Assembly (NCBI GenBank): GCA_963969395.1
Contig: OZ017800.1
Coordinates: 21,670,479-21,734,478, forward strand
Reading direction: 5' to 3'
Source: Pseudoscleropodium purum
Taxonomy: Eukaryota > Streptophyta > Bryopsida > Hypnales > Brachytheciaceae
Length of the DNA: 64,000 nt
Numbering within the stretch: position 1 is the first letter of the stretch; the number at the start of each line of letters is the position of its first letter. Below are positions 9,620 to 22,644 of this stretch, piece after piece. The notes under the pieces were generated by a model. That model had not been told where the DNA came from and searched no databases. It was given only the letters and a program-made list of their open reading frames with translations. A program made the translations under genes and the position numbers.

Positions 9620-10371
9620 GATTCTAAATGTAAAAAAATATTTTGGATGGATTCATCCTAGAGTTACATTTGTAAGTATTGAAGTAATTCTATTAATAGT
9701 AATACGTGCCTCATAAATGCATGGTATTTTTGAAATCTTTATGTGCGCACTGGTTTTGAATGTCATGGCATTGAATTCCTAGGTGATTGAAGGCCTAGAG
9801 GCCTCTTTGTTTGTCACTTGTACGCGTCAAAAGTTGCAAAGTTCTGGAATAAAGACTCTCATTTCCTTGGAAAACTCCCAAAATAGTGAATATAATGTTG
9901 TTTGTGGATTACCCCCATTTTATCAAAATGTTGGTTCCAAACCCATGCACTACATATGTAATTAAAATGATTTTTGAAGTCAATTAGAAGGGGAATTAGC
10001 CTATTACCGCCACCCTTTCCAATTCCTCCATCATATACCTATAGAGTAAATTTCAAAGATGAAATGTACTCCACAAGTACATGACAGTGGAATTTGGAAG
10101 AATGGTGGTAATAAGCTGGTTCACCTTATGTCCTTGGTAATGATTGGGATGATGATTTTTTATTTCTTGTCCTAGGATTTGTCGTCAAGGAGGGCTACAC
10201 AAAATAGTAAAATTTGGTTGCCCTACACTAATTTCTTAACATTTGACACTATATAAATATTTTCAATTATTGTACAAAAATGCACTACTTTCAAATTAGA
10301 TATTGTTGTAATTTGGAATTCATGAACCCCCATGTGTACAAACGGGAGCATATGTAGCAAGGTTTTTAATT
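9620..10371. other. AT-rich intergenic stretch
   Basis: No gene is supported. Only short accidental frames are present, with no similarity I recognise. Confidence 0.5.
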
Positions 10372-10643
10372 TGAGCGATTTTTTGCTAGAAAGCAATTAT
10401 TCTTTTTTAGGGAATCTTGAACAAAATATTCTTGCTTTTCAGTGGATGAAATAGTGAATTTGCTACCAAATTTTGTGACTGTATCACTTTATTTTGGATG
10501 AATGTGTATTGTTTGCAATGAAAAAATGAAATTTCATCCATAGATTGCATGTTTCATCCATTTTCATGGATGTAAATGCTTCCTCCTTCTAGTGATTATT
10601 GCTTTCTACACTGCTTTTTTATAAATGAAAACAACAACAACTG
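10372..10643 (+). repeat. dispersed repeat family A, copy 1
   Basis: About 270 bp shared with 18176-18467 and 33305-33603 in the same orientation. Shared blocks include GGAATCTTGA, CAATTTGCTACCAA-like text, TTCATCCATAGATTGCA, ATGGATGTAAATGCTTCC and TGATTATTGCTTT, ending in ATAAATGAAAA plus an AAC-rich tail. The A-rich 3' end would suit a retroposed element, but no coding part or promoter box is seen. Confidence 0.8.
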
Positions 10644-10768
10644 ATGTGTAGAAATATTTGTTGGCTTTGATGGCTTTAAGGCAATCTAATTTCATATTTT
10701 TGTACAATGTAGCGAGTTTCAATCACCTGGTGTCGCTGTTACTGATTGCGACGACAGTCAAGACGATC

Positions 10769-11062
10769 ATGGCGGAAGAGCGTGCTGCTGGAAATGGAGC
10801 TGCAGCTCATGTGCCGAACGGGGCCGCGGCAGACGCGGCTGCTGGGGCAGATGCGGCTGCTGCAGGGTTGGCGGGACTGCCTGCGGCTCACTTGGCGGTT
10901 GCTCCCGTGCCAGCCCCCGTCCCGGCGGGAGCGCTCATTGCTCCTGGTCCTATCCACCCACGTTTCGATGTGGAGACGGCTCCTGTTGGGTTCCTTTCCC
11001 AACAAAAAAGAGCAACGTACGCTGCCAAATCCTTCCCAAAATTTACTGAAGCCTGGCCAGCA
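10769..11062 (+). CDS. possible Ala/Pro-rich first exon, family unknown
   Basis: A sharply GC-rich island starts at ATG 10769 and encodes a low-complexity peptide beginning MAEERAAGNGAAAHVPNGAA, rich in Ala, Pro and Val. It ends in a less biased segment (FPKFTEAWPA). A good donor (CCAGCA|GTGAGT) lies at 11063, after which composition returns to AT-rich. It looks like a first exon, but no downstream exon could be recognised. It may be an orphaned or captured exon, or chance GC-rich DNA next to the family A repeat. Confidence 0.3.
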
Positions 11063-11554
11063 GTGAGTTTTAAAATGGAAGTATGTTACACTATGATAGG
11101 TTGTTGTCAGCAAGTCAAATAATTCGCCACTGGGCTTGGAGTCTTGGACAGAAAGAATGGAGAGTGTTTTGGGAAAATTCTATTTCCTTACTCAGTCATG
11201 GAACGTCAATAACTACGTTTGATATAGAATTCCCGTACCGTTGCTGCTTCTTTTAAGAAGAGAAGTTTATGGTTACAAATCAGTACCAGAGATAGCTTGC
11301 AACAAGTAACTGATAGCTTGATCTGTAAAAAGTGACGTGACTGACTGACGTCGGTATTTCCAAAGGAGAGTTGACTATTTTATGTAAAGTTTAGGGTGTT
11401 TGTGTTTTTTGGAGTGTGTTGTCGGGGGCTATCCTGATGAGTTTTGTCATTTTTTGAGAAGTCTAACACGGATTGCTGTAGGGATTCAATAGAGTTGGGC
11501 AGGGTTGGGCAGGGTTTGTGCGGCTTTGATATTATTGGGATGCTATTTCCTTTC

Positions 11555-11802
11555 TTAATCCCTAAGTGCCCCAAAGGCCAAAACCTAGCCTCTCCATTTT
11601 GGAAAACATTCGTGTTTGACTACTATAATCTTTTGAGTAGTACAATCAAAGGATGTGTTTTTTTCTCCACATCTCCGAGTCTCTTTTGACTACCAATCGG
11701 TACTGTTTGATTATGTGAATCTCTTCTTAGAAGAAAGCTTGAGTGGATTGAAGTGGAATAGGTTTGGATTTCACTAAATTTGCTCTGGTGCTTAGGGGTT
11801 AA
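11555..11802. mobile_element. TTAA/CCCCTAAA inverted-repeat element (MITE), family B
   Basis: The 5' end TTAATCCCTAAGTGCCCCAA mirrors the 3' end GGTGCTTAGGGGTTAA. The element is 248 bp with TTAA at both outer ends and no coding capacity. TTAA as apparent target duplication plus C-rich termini is piggyBac-like geometry. Confidence 0.65.
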
Positions 11803-12681
11803 GATAGAAGACATCAAAACCAACTTTTGAGAGGCCATGAGCCGTTGGAGTAGTTACATTGTACTAGAGCCTCTTGTAATGTATCGTGAGGTAGGAACTC
11901 CCAAATGCATCACTTTTTCTATCAAATTATACCAATATTACCAATGCCAAATTCTTACACTTACTTATCGCATTTGAGAGGATTTCAATGCACCACAAAA
12001 TGGTTCATTTGGATATTTCATACAAAAGTTATAGAGGGTCAAGTTGTTTTCTTGGTAGATGTTCTAAAATCATTTTTTCAATTGAGGTAGAAATTAATTA
12101 AGAGGATGTACGTTTAGTGAAGATGACACTTTTGAACCAATGGCATATTTGGAATCCCCTACCTTAGTACCATGTAGTTACATGCCTTACTTATTTCATA
12201 GCGTCACTACATAATAAATGTAGGTGTACATATTTCCCATTTGGATATATAGCAACACCATGCATCACATAAAACCTACTCAACCTTTCACTTCACTCCT
12301 GATCAACCCTTTATTTTTATTTTTTTAGAAAGTGCCAAAATGGCATTCATTTAAAATTTGGTGAAGCATTATATTTCTACATTCATCCATCTTTAGAATA
12401 AAAAATCCTTTTCAATCATATTCATGCACTTTTTCATTCAAATTTGGCAACATCATCTACATTTTTAATAGAAATGGAAAATTTCTAGTAAAAAAGATTA
12501 CTTTTATCTAGCAAAAATGATTTTATTTTGAAATGGTGCAATCTAACCCCATGATGCCAAAAAAAAAGGACAACTCCACATGTATCCAAACCAAGTCTTG
12601 GAGCAACAAGGTTTGATGCAATCCTCAACCCCCTTCAATTCAGAGCCAATTTCACAATATGCACATGAGTCCATCACTATC

Positions 12682-12982
12682 TCATTAGAAGAAATTTAAG
12701 GCCTCCATAGAGCCATTTCAATTATGTTCCCAAAACTATTCCCAATATTGCTAGCTGCTGTCAGACCAACAATTACAAAAAAAAAATTATTAAAAAAGAA
12801 AAAAAAAGTTTGATCCTGAAATGCAAAAAAAAAGCCTAAATTTTTTATTATTTTAAATTAAAAATAAAAATTAATGATGTGACACTCTCTCAACCACATT
12901 GGATTTACATTCCCGCAATAGTATTGGCATTCCCAAGGCCTGATAACTCAGTCTTCCAGAGGCCCCAAATTTCTTCTAATGA
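12682..12982. mobile_element. CATTAGAAGA inverted-repeat element (MITE), family C
   Basis: The ends are TCATTAGAAGAAATTTAAGG and CCCAAATTTCTTCTAATGA, inverted repeats of each other around 301 bp. The interior has an A/T-rich tract and a CTCTCTCAACCACATTGG block that resembles the conserved interior of the copies at 31773 and 44148. Confidence 0.6.
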
Positions 12983-13147
12983 TTTTGACATACTGTACCA
13001 CTTCGTACATGTGAGTGAGAAACCAGTCATGATACAAAACAAGGTAGATCAAGTGAGCTCTTCCATGCATCGAGTGTCTTGAATTATTCAAAATGTATAA
13101 AAATGAGCACTGATGTGCCTGTTTTCTGCAGAGAGAATTGCACATCG

Positions 13148-15604
13148 CTATGAAGAATGAAGGTCAGCAATGCTCTTCCCAGACACATATTTGAGTACAA
13201 GAGGCACAGTCCTGGACAACGCGGTCGCAGCCAAAGACATGTTCTCCAGAAACTCTTCCACCGTTGGCTTGTTCCCATCCACAATGTCAGTCACAGCCTT
13301 CAAGGAGATCATAGGAATAGCCAGCAGGCTCGCCACATAGGCCACCGCAGCACCCTGCACACAAGGTCATTCATAAAAAGCGCATTCCAATCAAACCACT
13401 TCTTAGGAGAGTGTCAGAGTGCAAGCTTTTGGTTCCAGTTACATAAACGATTCTGTTCCCAAACTTAAACCCCTACGCAGAAGCAAATACTTAACAGAAA
13501 AGATTTTGGGCTCAGAATCGCACAGACCACAAATTCAGAAGTAAACAATACGCGGCGTTAGAGTGACCGACTTCAGCCGCAAGACCCCTCTCTTTTCTAT
13601 TTTAAGGCGGAATTCGGAGCTCCAATTTTCGTTAGAAATATTAGAGACCTCACAGCGTTTTGACGGTATCGTTTAAAAATTCCCTCTTTGCAGATCACAA
13701 GCTCGCACTCATAAACCCGATGAAATAATGTACGAGAATTTGCAAACTCCGACACCACCTATTAACCAAAAGAATGCTGCATGTCACAGCTAGACCAGTC
13801 CATGTAAACCAAATATGCCTGATGGGTTCATGGTCCATTTTGTATCGACTGACCTCCATATCCTTGATGGTTGCATCATTGGCCTTGATATTTTCTTCGT
13901 CTTGCAATGACATGTCCAAGGAATTTCCAGTGGATAGCTTCCCTTCCTGCAATGAACACGCAAATGAAAATACACCCATACCTTTTTAATGTCACAGCTT
14001 AGGCAACCAAAATACAGGAAAATATATGCAGTTCTAAGATCCATCAATAAATCAATAGAGTTTCCATGTAAAAGTGACATCAAGAAGTTATCTCGAGTTT
14101 GGTGAGAGAGTAGAGCATGTGAGAATAGAGAGGTGATAGTGAAGAGGTATGGGCGTACAGCAGCGCACCTTGAGTTTGAGGTCTTTGACGAGATTGCCAG
14201 CCGGAATAGATTCCATGGTTCCTACTCCGTACTTGTCGAATACCTGCATGATATTCCAACCGCTAAATCTATATGAATTATACGTGAATCTATATGAACC
14301 TGTGCAAGAGCTATAACTCGTAAGTAATCAAGTTACTACATCTGGTTAGTTACTATCTAAGTCATTGGTAGGTCGACAACCAAACGCAGGATTGAGACTA
14401 GGTGTAAGCCATGCCCCGAAATTGAAACAAGCAACAAGGTTTGAAACTATGCAGGGAGCAGTAAACAATGTCAACTTCATCAAGGAGTTCATTATCTAAA
14501 CGTACCGGAATAGGTATCCTGCGGTCATGATGCGCAAACTCCGTTGCAACATAAACATCGCCAATGACGGCTCCCTTGGCCTGCAAAAAACTGAAATCAG
14601 TTTAAAAGAAGTCCACTACTTGGCAAAAAGGGAAACATTAACGACACAAAACTATTCCTGTAAAGTAATACAAAACAGTCGTGCTAGATTCAAATCCGGT
14701 TGTATAGAATTAGCAGTAGTCAACTGTGGATGCCACGATCTTCTGAAATCACACAAAATCTGCGAATAGAGACTGCCAAACATATCACACACTCTACAAC
14801 GTGGACGTCTTTTTTATATTGGTGGAAATACCCATGAATGAAAGCTTCTACAACAGTAATCAATACCTGAAATCCACCTGCAGTACCAGCGTTGATGATC
14901 AAATCAGGTCGGAGAGCTACGCCGGCAGCGTAAGCCAGCAAAGAAGAGGGAACAGTGCCCACGCTGTCCACCCCTGCAAAGGAGACATACAGAAAATTCA
15001 GATCTTTGTTGAGACAAGTATTCTGAAAAGCAGTATACCTCAAACCCATTACATAAGGTAGAAGATACTGCAAACGATAAGGAACTGAGCCTTTCTCCTA
15101 TACTGAACCCTATCACATCTACATCCTCTACCCTGCCAACTGGGATGATACAAACCTAAAGTCTTGTCCTTTCCAGGAACAACAACATGGACGTTAAGTC
15201 CACCAACATCCCCGGAGTACTTCTTCCAGGGAGCTCCTTTGGGAAATCTGCAAAACAATCATGAAAACATTCAATTAGAAAACTGGAGATTCTTCGCCCA
15301 TGCCTCCTTTTGAAAAACAGAAGCCGCCATACTCAGAGGGTACATTGCTTACATGGTTGATGATGCGTCATCTTCCACGAGCAGGAGCGTTTCCACCAAG
15401 GGAAGTGCTTCGGCCTGCATTGCTAGCAACAAGCATGAACAGAAACAAGGGGTCACTCAATTGTTCCAAATATTCAACACAAGATGGGCAGTCATAGAGA
15501 AAAAGGCTGCTTATAGATACTCCCTTACCAATGACAACTACGACTGTATTAATGATGGTCTTGTCTCCGCCGTCCTTCCCACCAACATCCTCCGACCCCG
15601 CCAT
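13148..15604 (-). CDS. MTN: 5'-methylthioadenosine (S-adenosylhomocysteine-type) nucleosidase
   Basis: This enzyme hydrolyses 5'-methylthioadenosine to adenine and methylthioribose in methionine salvage. Eight exons on the - strand join in frame: 15529-15604, 15353-15422, 15156-15247, 14867-14973, 14506-14580, 14169-14243, 13854-13946 and 13148-13354. Together they give 264 residues, the usual plant MTN length. Hallmarks appear in order: VIAMQAEALPLV with the catalytic Glu region near residue 30, FPKGAPW, LIINAGTAGGFQ, GAVIGDV, HHDRRIPIP, STGNSLDM, ANDATIKDMEGAAVAYVA, and LKAVTDIVDG with the catalytic Asp. All splice sites are GT-AG. The start is the first ATG after a 5' UTR acceptor at 15629-15630. 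Nothing suggests inactivation. Confidence 0.94.
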
Positions 15605-15628
15605 GACCACTTCTCTTCCTCACTTCGT

Positions 15629-16188
15629 CTGCAACCACCAAAAATCATCCTTAACTGCACGAATACACTCAAACCTCTCTATGGTCATTCTAGAATATCT
15701 GCACACTTGCCACACCATCGTAGAATATGGCATACTTGTCACCAATTCAAACTATGTTAAATTTGGGACCTGAGGGGTAAGATGAAGGAGGTTTGAGTGT
15801 AGAGTCTCGAACTTTTCATTACTAATCCAACACTAAAGTTCGACACTAAATAAATAGAAAAACTAAAGGGAAAGCAATCCACATGCAACCTGTAATCAAC
15901 GAACGACACTGACACACTCTTTCCAGCAACACCTTCCCAAATAAGAACCCTAATTACCCCTCTGCAAAAAAAGACATGCATTCGGGCTTCTCGTCACACA
16001 CACAGAAACGCAACCACCTCGGCTCCAGAAAGGGAAAATTCAACGAAATCAAAAGCTAAGGAGTTCCACTTCAAAAGATTCAAGCTCACGAATTCCGAAA
16101 AAAAAAGATTTTCCGACCGCTCGAGTCTACAATTGACGCATCGTCCTTCCGAAGCTGGCGCATAACAAAAGATGATCGAAGAGCTCAC
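15629..16188 (-). other. probable 5' UTR intron of the MTN gene
   Basis: Read on the - strand, the donor GAACAG|GTGAGC lies at 16188 and the acceptor GGTTGCAG at 15629-15630, 24 bases before the ATG. Leader introns of this size are common in plants and may raise expression. The promoter would lie between about 16200 and 16750, which is GC-richer than the flanking DNA. Confidence 0.55.
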
Positions 16189-17534
16189 CTGTTCAAACGA
16201 GGCGCAATTCTAGTCAACCGGGATTGCCGATTCGAAGCAAGGGTTGATTTGAGGAGAGACTGGGAGCTTCGAATCTCTATAACACCGAAAATCGAGCCTG
16301 CAATCTCCCGGGGGGACGAAGCTGCCAAGCTGATGGCCAGAGACACCAACGACCAGCGAACTACGTTAAAAAATGTGGAAGATCTTTCGGGCAACTGGTG
16401 GACGGTGCATGTTGAAAGCTCACCGATGATTCCGACCTTCGGGCGGTGTTAGAGACCGGTGGAATTATCAAGAGAAAACCTCGGGCGACTGATGGACGGA
16501 GGAGTCTCGAGAGGAAAGCAGACCGAAGTGAAGAGGGAACCTACGAGAGCATTTCCGATGACGACTTGAATTCATCCGAGCGGGAGATGTTCATCCAAGA
16601 TTAAGACTTTCATCCACTTTTTCAAAAAAGCTCAACGAACTGAACGAAGTGGAATGGGGCCGGTTTGGGTTTGTTCAGAGAGCTTTCAGTTTGGACGGTT
16701 GGGGTTTTTCAGTTTGGAAAGAGGAAATATAGGATTATGAATACAAATAAATGTAAAAATATAAGTAAGAGAAATATAAATATAAAGAAATGTTAACCCA
16801 TAAACAATGCAAAGGATGTTTATCTACCAATGAATGAGGAAGAATTTCTCCATGCAAGACAGAAGTGCAACTATTCATCCTTCAAATTTTTGAGGAAAAA
16901 GGAAGGTCTTCTACAATGGTTTGACTTCCAATGAGTGCTTTTTCATTTTTCTTAATCCAGAAATGCACGTGGTACCAAAAACAAATGATTTTTATAATGA
17001 ACCAATCCATTGTTCAAGGGTTAAACTATAAGTAAGAACAACTTAGTATTGTCTTCATTCAAAAGAGTATTAAAAATAACATGAATTGAGACTTCATTTA
17101 TTCTAAGACCATTTCACAACAATCATAAGATAATAGACAAACTTATATTATTTGTATGGGCATGTAGTCTTTTTATATATGTGATTATGAGAATGGCTTT
17201 GTGTCCAAAATTCAAATAATGCTTTAGAATGTATTTTTTAATTTCAATGATTATATAGAAAAAAAAATTGAAATTATAAAAGTATAAAATAAATTTAAAA
17301 GTGAAAACAAAATGAAATGTCATTTCTTCAACTAAAATATGTATCTCCATCCAAAACATAGTAGAATCTTCCCAAGATTTGGTAGAGTTTCATCTATTCT
17401 AAAATGGAATTCTTTGCACTAAAGAATTCACTTTTGGAAGGTCTACCAATTCTTGAATTAAAATCACCAATCCTTCCACATTGATGAATTCCAACAAAAT
17501 CTTGCATGCTTTTTATACACATCATGTTCAAATA

Positions 17535-17750
17535 TCATATCTTAGCATCAATATGCTAGTATGTGAGAGTAGAAATGCAAGCATATGAGCCTTGAGTGTG
17601 GGTGTAAGTAAATCCCTAAAGACCATTGAAGGTGCTTATAACATAAATACCTGTAATATAGATATATTTATAATATAGACACTTAGAACATAGGTGTTAA
17701 GAATCCTAAGCTCATATAATAGCAACCCTCATCTCAACAAGATATGTATA
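17535..17750 (+). repeat. dispersed repeat family E, copy 1
   Basis: It matches 52105-52385 in the same orientation. Shared text includes ATATGCTAGT/AATGCTAGT, GCATATGAGCCTTGAG, ACCATTGAAGGTGCTTATAA and a closing AGCTCATATAATAGCAACC. The copies are strongly diverged. Confidence 0.5.
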
Positions 17751-17929
17751 TATATATATGCATAAGCACAAGAGGTCTCTATGTGACATATTAGGTGTCT
17801 ATATATTCTTGATGATCGAATATCCACATAAGGTATCAACTCTATTGAAGTCAATAGATATATTTACAATTTAAGGTAGGATGTTCTATTAAGCAACCTC
17901 TAACACAAAAGTACCAATTTTGCTTTCTT

Positions 17930-18785
17930 CAATGTACCAACAATGTACATTTCAAGAGGGGTTACTTTTAGTGACCATTGCATTTCAACTTAAAAAATGC
18001 ATAACTAATTCCATGAAGGTCCATCAAATATGAAACAACTTGGGTTCAATGCCAATTCCATTTTTCTTCCTAAAAATTCCTGAAGAGATTTCTTCAAAAG
18101 TTTATTGAAAATTGTTTCAAGGACTTGAGCTTCCCCCCAAACGCAAGATTCCAACTCTTCAAAGGTTGCTTCAAGAGCAAACTGGGTTTTTTATTCCGAG
18201 CAATTTTTTGTTGAAAAGTGATGATTATTTTTTTGCAAGGAATCTTGAGCAAAATACTCTTCACTTCTCAATGGATGAAATCACCAATTTGCTACCAATT
18301 TTGTGATTGTATCGTTCTATTTAAGATGAATGTACATTATTTTGGATGAGAAAATGAAACTTCATCCATTGGTTGCAAATTTCATCCATTTACATGGATG
18401 TAAATGCTTCCTCCTTCCAATGATTATTGCTTTTTGCATTGTTTTTTTTATATAAATGAAAAAACAAAATGGAACAAACTACCTTACACTCAATGACATT
18501 TGAAATGCTGCTTTCAAGTGAGTCACCATCATCATTCCACTTTGGTACTAACTTAACCCCCTAATGCTATAGCAGACACTAAGTGTCCAATGGATGACGG
18601 AATTTTCCTATATAGCACAAAAGTGCAACTATTCATCCTCAAAGTTTTGTTGTGAAAAAGGAACATCTTCTATAGCAATTTGACTTCTAATGAATACTTT
18701 TCCATTTTTTTAAGCAATTGATTCCCACAGTACTAGAAAATGATGATTTCTTTGGAGACCAGCCCTTCCTTACAGGGTTAAGCTA
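17930..18785 (+). repeat. dispersed repeat family D, copy 1, with family A nested inside
   Basis: The left part (GTGACCATTGCATTTCAACT, CATAACTAATTCCATGAAGG) and the right part (AGTGTCCAATGGAT, GTGCAACTATTCATCC) match 47580-48115 in order and orientation. A family A copy occupies the middle and is absent from the other copy, so it probably inserted later. A reversed copy of the left part lies at about 20000-20180 and a copy of the right part at 16850-17030. Confidence 0.55.
18176..18467 (+). repeat. dispersed repeat family A, copy 2
   Basis: It matches the copies at 10372 and 33305 over the whole unit, including GGAATCTTGAGCAAAATA, TTCATCCATTTACATGGATG and TGATTATTGCTTTTTGCA, ending in a TATAAATGAAAAAAC tail. 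Confidence 0.8.
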
Positions 18786-19029
18786 TAATATCCCTGTGAA
18801 ACTTCTCCACTGCATCGGATGTTTTGACGTTTCAGTAACGGACGTTGCACAATCCATGGGAAGAGTTGTTGAAAAGATGTAACAGCATACCAACTCAGTT
18901 CCACAAGACAGGACAGGACATTAAAAAAATATTAAAAAAATATTAGATGAATGGTGTGCTTGAGTGGAACCTGGATTGCAACAAACAGGTCATTGCAAAA
19001 GCAAGTTTGTCAAGGAAGGTAGGCTGCTC

Positions 19030-19954
19030 TTAACCCCTAAAGTCCCAAGGCCGTTTTTCTATCAAAAAACACTCAAAACTGCCATTTTTGCTGCATTCAC
19101 CCAAGTAAACAAAACAAATCATTTTTTTAGAATCTAACTATTGGATCTTGTACTTCACTTGTCTTAACTCATGTGGTATAAAATTTCATGAAGTTTGACC
19201 GTACAAATTGGAAGATATTAGCATTCAAAGTTGAAAAAGAAAGTTTTTTTGAACACTAGCCTTTCATTTCAAATGACTTTGACTACAAATTGTGGAATTC
19301 TTTTTCACTACAGACTTTGAATTTAAAAAAATTTATACTAAAGAATTGAGTTAAAAATCTAGGAAAAGAAATTCAAAATAAAAAACACTTTATTCTCATT
19401 CTCTAAAAAAATGCTAAGTAGAAGTAGGTCAAAGATTGGAATAAAAACTAAATCATTAATAACTGCAAGATGGGATTGAAAGACAATAATATCAATGGTG
19501 AGATTGTTTAGCAAGCAAACACAAAATTCTCAAAAAAAAATTGTGGAAAATTGTGAAAATTGCATTTAGAAATGAATCCTAAAAGTTATTTTTTCAAGAT
19601 GTTGAAATTGCCCAAAAAACAAGATTGTCCTTAACTTTCTCATTATTAGTTCAAATAATATGAATCAAAGCTTCACATGTAGACAAAAATGAAACATTTC
19701 AGAAAAAAATATTAAAATTTATTTTGATTTCTTGCGATTTTTTTGTGCTGCCCGCTGAGTTCAATTTGAGGCTTTTTGTGGTATAACTTTTGCTCCCAAG
19801 CACCAATTGAAATAAAATTTATATTCCCACATAGATAATTAGTTTTTCTATCTTATAGGAAAGTTTCAAGACAATTCACCAAAAATTGAGGTCACAGGAA
19901 CTTGCCCAAAATCTGATTTGTTCTCCAAGGGGACAGTGGGAATTTAGGGGTTAA
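19030..19954. mobile_element. family B element, 925 bp, TTAA/CCCCTAAA ends
   Basis: It begins TTAACCCCTAAAGTCCCAAG and ends GTGGGAATTTAGGGGTTAA, so TIR and TTAA are intact at both ends. Its whole length is a reverse-complement match to 50807-51727. There is no open reading frame of note, so it is non-autonomous. Confidence 0.8.
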
Positions 19955-21349
19955 GAGCTAATTGCATTTGGGGTGAAGCTCAACTCCTAGAAACAATTTT
20001 CAATTGACTAATGTAGGAAGAAAAGTGGAATTGGCATCTAATTCAAGTTGTTTCATATTTTTCGGACCTTCATGGAATTAGTTATGATTTTTTGAAGTTG
20101 AAACATGGTGATCACTACAAACGACCACCTCCTCAACTGTACACTACTGGTACATTGAAGAAAGCAAAATGTACCTTTGTGTCATGAATCTAAAATACAA
20201 CATTTAGAAATATAACTTACATATGAGTATACAAATGAAAATTAGAAAGCAATTAAACACTTCCTAAAACAAATAATTCTCTTCGTGCTGCCTCAAACCA
20301 AACCCTATATGGTATTCATCACACACCCTTTTACAACAAATTAATTATACACCTCTAAACCTAACCCCCCTCCCTTCTCCAACTAAATTAATTACAGAGT
20401 AGTATAGAATCTCTTTCTTTTTAATATGCATGGTCTAGGTGTCACTTGGAGACAACTTTTGGAGTCTAAAATGGGACCTTAAACCCTAAATTCTTTCAAG
20501 TTTAGATGCCCCAAACTACTTCAAAATATTAGTCTCTTAAGCAAGGATAAAATCTCCATCTATATATATATTTTTTAACAAATCCAACCTTAGGATCCTT
20601 TAATTAACTTGTTAAAGTACACCCTCTTAAAATTTCAGAATAAGAAAATTTACCCATTGTAAGATCATAATGCTTGAATCTCAAAAAGAAGTATTTTCAA
20701 TAATTCTCAAATGATTAGATTTCAACTTTTAACCTAGAAAGGACAATTGTTTGTTGAACAAACAATTGAAAACTTAAATAGATTTCTATGAAGTCAATTT
20801 TGGTCAGATGTTCTTAAACATTTGACACAATGACGTGAACATACAACCCACCTAAACTTATGCACTTGTGGCATCATGCCCGGTAGCAAAAGTTAAAGTC
20901 GCATATTGCCCAAGAGTTCCTTAGAAGACCTTCTAATGACCCCCAAAAGTTTCTAATGAAACTTTTTTTTTCTGATTGAATAGCTTTTGCAAAACTCCTC
21001 TTTTACTCCTTTAAAAGTTTTACATTAGTAGGAATATAATTTGGCAAGTATGCAATAACTTATAGAATACAAGATGCAAATGTAAAAGAAAATAACCATA
21101 TGTAATGTAAAAATCTCACTCTGGGAGAAGTTAAAGGTTGTTGGCCATCTTGAGGTAAGGTGGAAAAAACTTCTTTCTAACTTCAAACGTTATAATCTTT
21201 TAATCCATGAAGTCAAAGTTTCTGAAATTTTTTCCACACATTTCCATAGTAGTAAAAATGTGTACAATTAGATTTTGAAAAAAATTCACTTATTGACCTA
21301 AAAATGGCAATTTTTCAAAATTTGTAGCTGTAATATGCCTTTGGCCCTC

Positions 21350-22036
21350 GCTTTGGCCTTTAGGAATTAAACTTTTAACCCACAAATATGCAGATCCTAC
21401 AATTTGAATTTCTCTATAATATGTTGAAGAAATAAGTTGAAAATGTATATGAAAAAATTCAACCAAAAAATATTCACATTTCTGCTTAAAAGATAGTAAG
21501 TAGAAAGAAATAGAGAGATTTAAAATACTAAATTGTTAAGAATTTAGTTATGGAATTGAAAAATGCCAATCCTAGTGGTTTTGATGTTGTAATAAACAAT
21601 CGACATTCTATAAGTTTATTTTTTTTCAAAAGTATTGGAAATTGAGTGAAATAAAGAAATTCAAAGTTTATTTCAAAGTAAAGATTTCATAATTGCCTAC
21701 AAACTAAAACAAATCACTTTCTTAAGAAACTAACGTTTAAAATTAGTTTTTTAGATTTATTCTATATATAAGTCAAAAAATTTAATTCATTTCATTTTAA
21801 TTAATGAGATGAAAGATATGAGAATTCGCCCAATTTGCCCATGCTCCAAAAACTACATATCATACCATAACCTTTTAACCATATAATTAAAAGTTATGAA
21901 AATTATTGTCTCGATTATTGTACCTAAAAAGCTATTCTATGTGAAAATTTCAAAGAGAAAGTAAAAGTTTTGTTCACAAAAGAATGATCTTAAATGCTAT
22001 GTTGCCATAAATGCTACTTGGTCTTTTAGGGATTAA
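21350..22036. mobile_element. degenerate family B relic(s)
   Basis: The segment ends in GGTCTTTTAGGGATTAA and shares internal blocks with 19030-19954 and 42565-43212 (TAAGTAGAA, ATGGAATTGAAA, AATGCCAATCCTAGTGG-like text). The left limit is unclear; GCCTTTAGGAATTAA near 21360 is another family B-like end. Confidence 0.4.
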
Positions 22037-22644
22037 ACAAAGACTCTTTATGTACACCAAGTGCTTCTTCAGGGCTTTTTCAATGTATTTTGCAAGTATA
22101 TTATAGTTGTAGGGTAGGATTGGTGGAAAATAATTCTCAAAATAGATGCTAAAAATTTTAGGAAAATTATTTTAAAGAAAAAATTAGTATGGGGAAAAAA
22201 TAATTTTGGCCAAAATCTATTTTTAGAATTTGCCAAACCTTATTTAAAGGAAAAAATTAAATATTTAGAAAAGAGAGACCAGTCCTATATTTACAATATA
22301 TTATGGAAGGGTTAAGATAATAATGCAACAATCGATGACATCTAAATATATTTGAATCTTATTCTATAATATCATACATGTACAAAAATTTTTGTTCACT
22401 TCTCATAGCTCATAATTACTAAGCAACTTTATTTGCTTTAGACTAAAAGAGAGGGGGCATTTTGCATTGACAAAAGCTACATGGAAGGAAGTTTAGAGTA
22501 GCACTTTATTTGAAGAGTGAGCCAATGTTCCACCTTTTTGCATTAGTTACTAGCTATGATAGTAAAGATCAAAATAATCAAATGCACTCAAACTTTAGTA
22601 TTTGAATAATAGATCTTTTAGGATGGAGTCATTTTGTAAAAAGT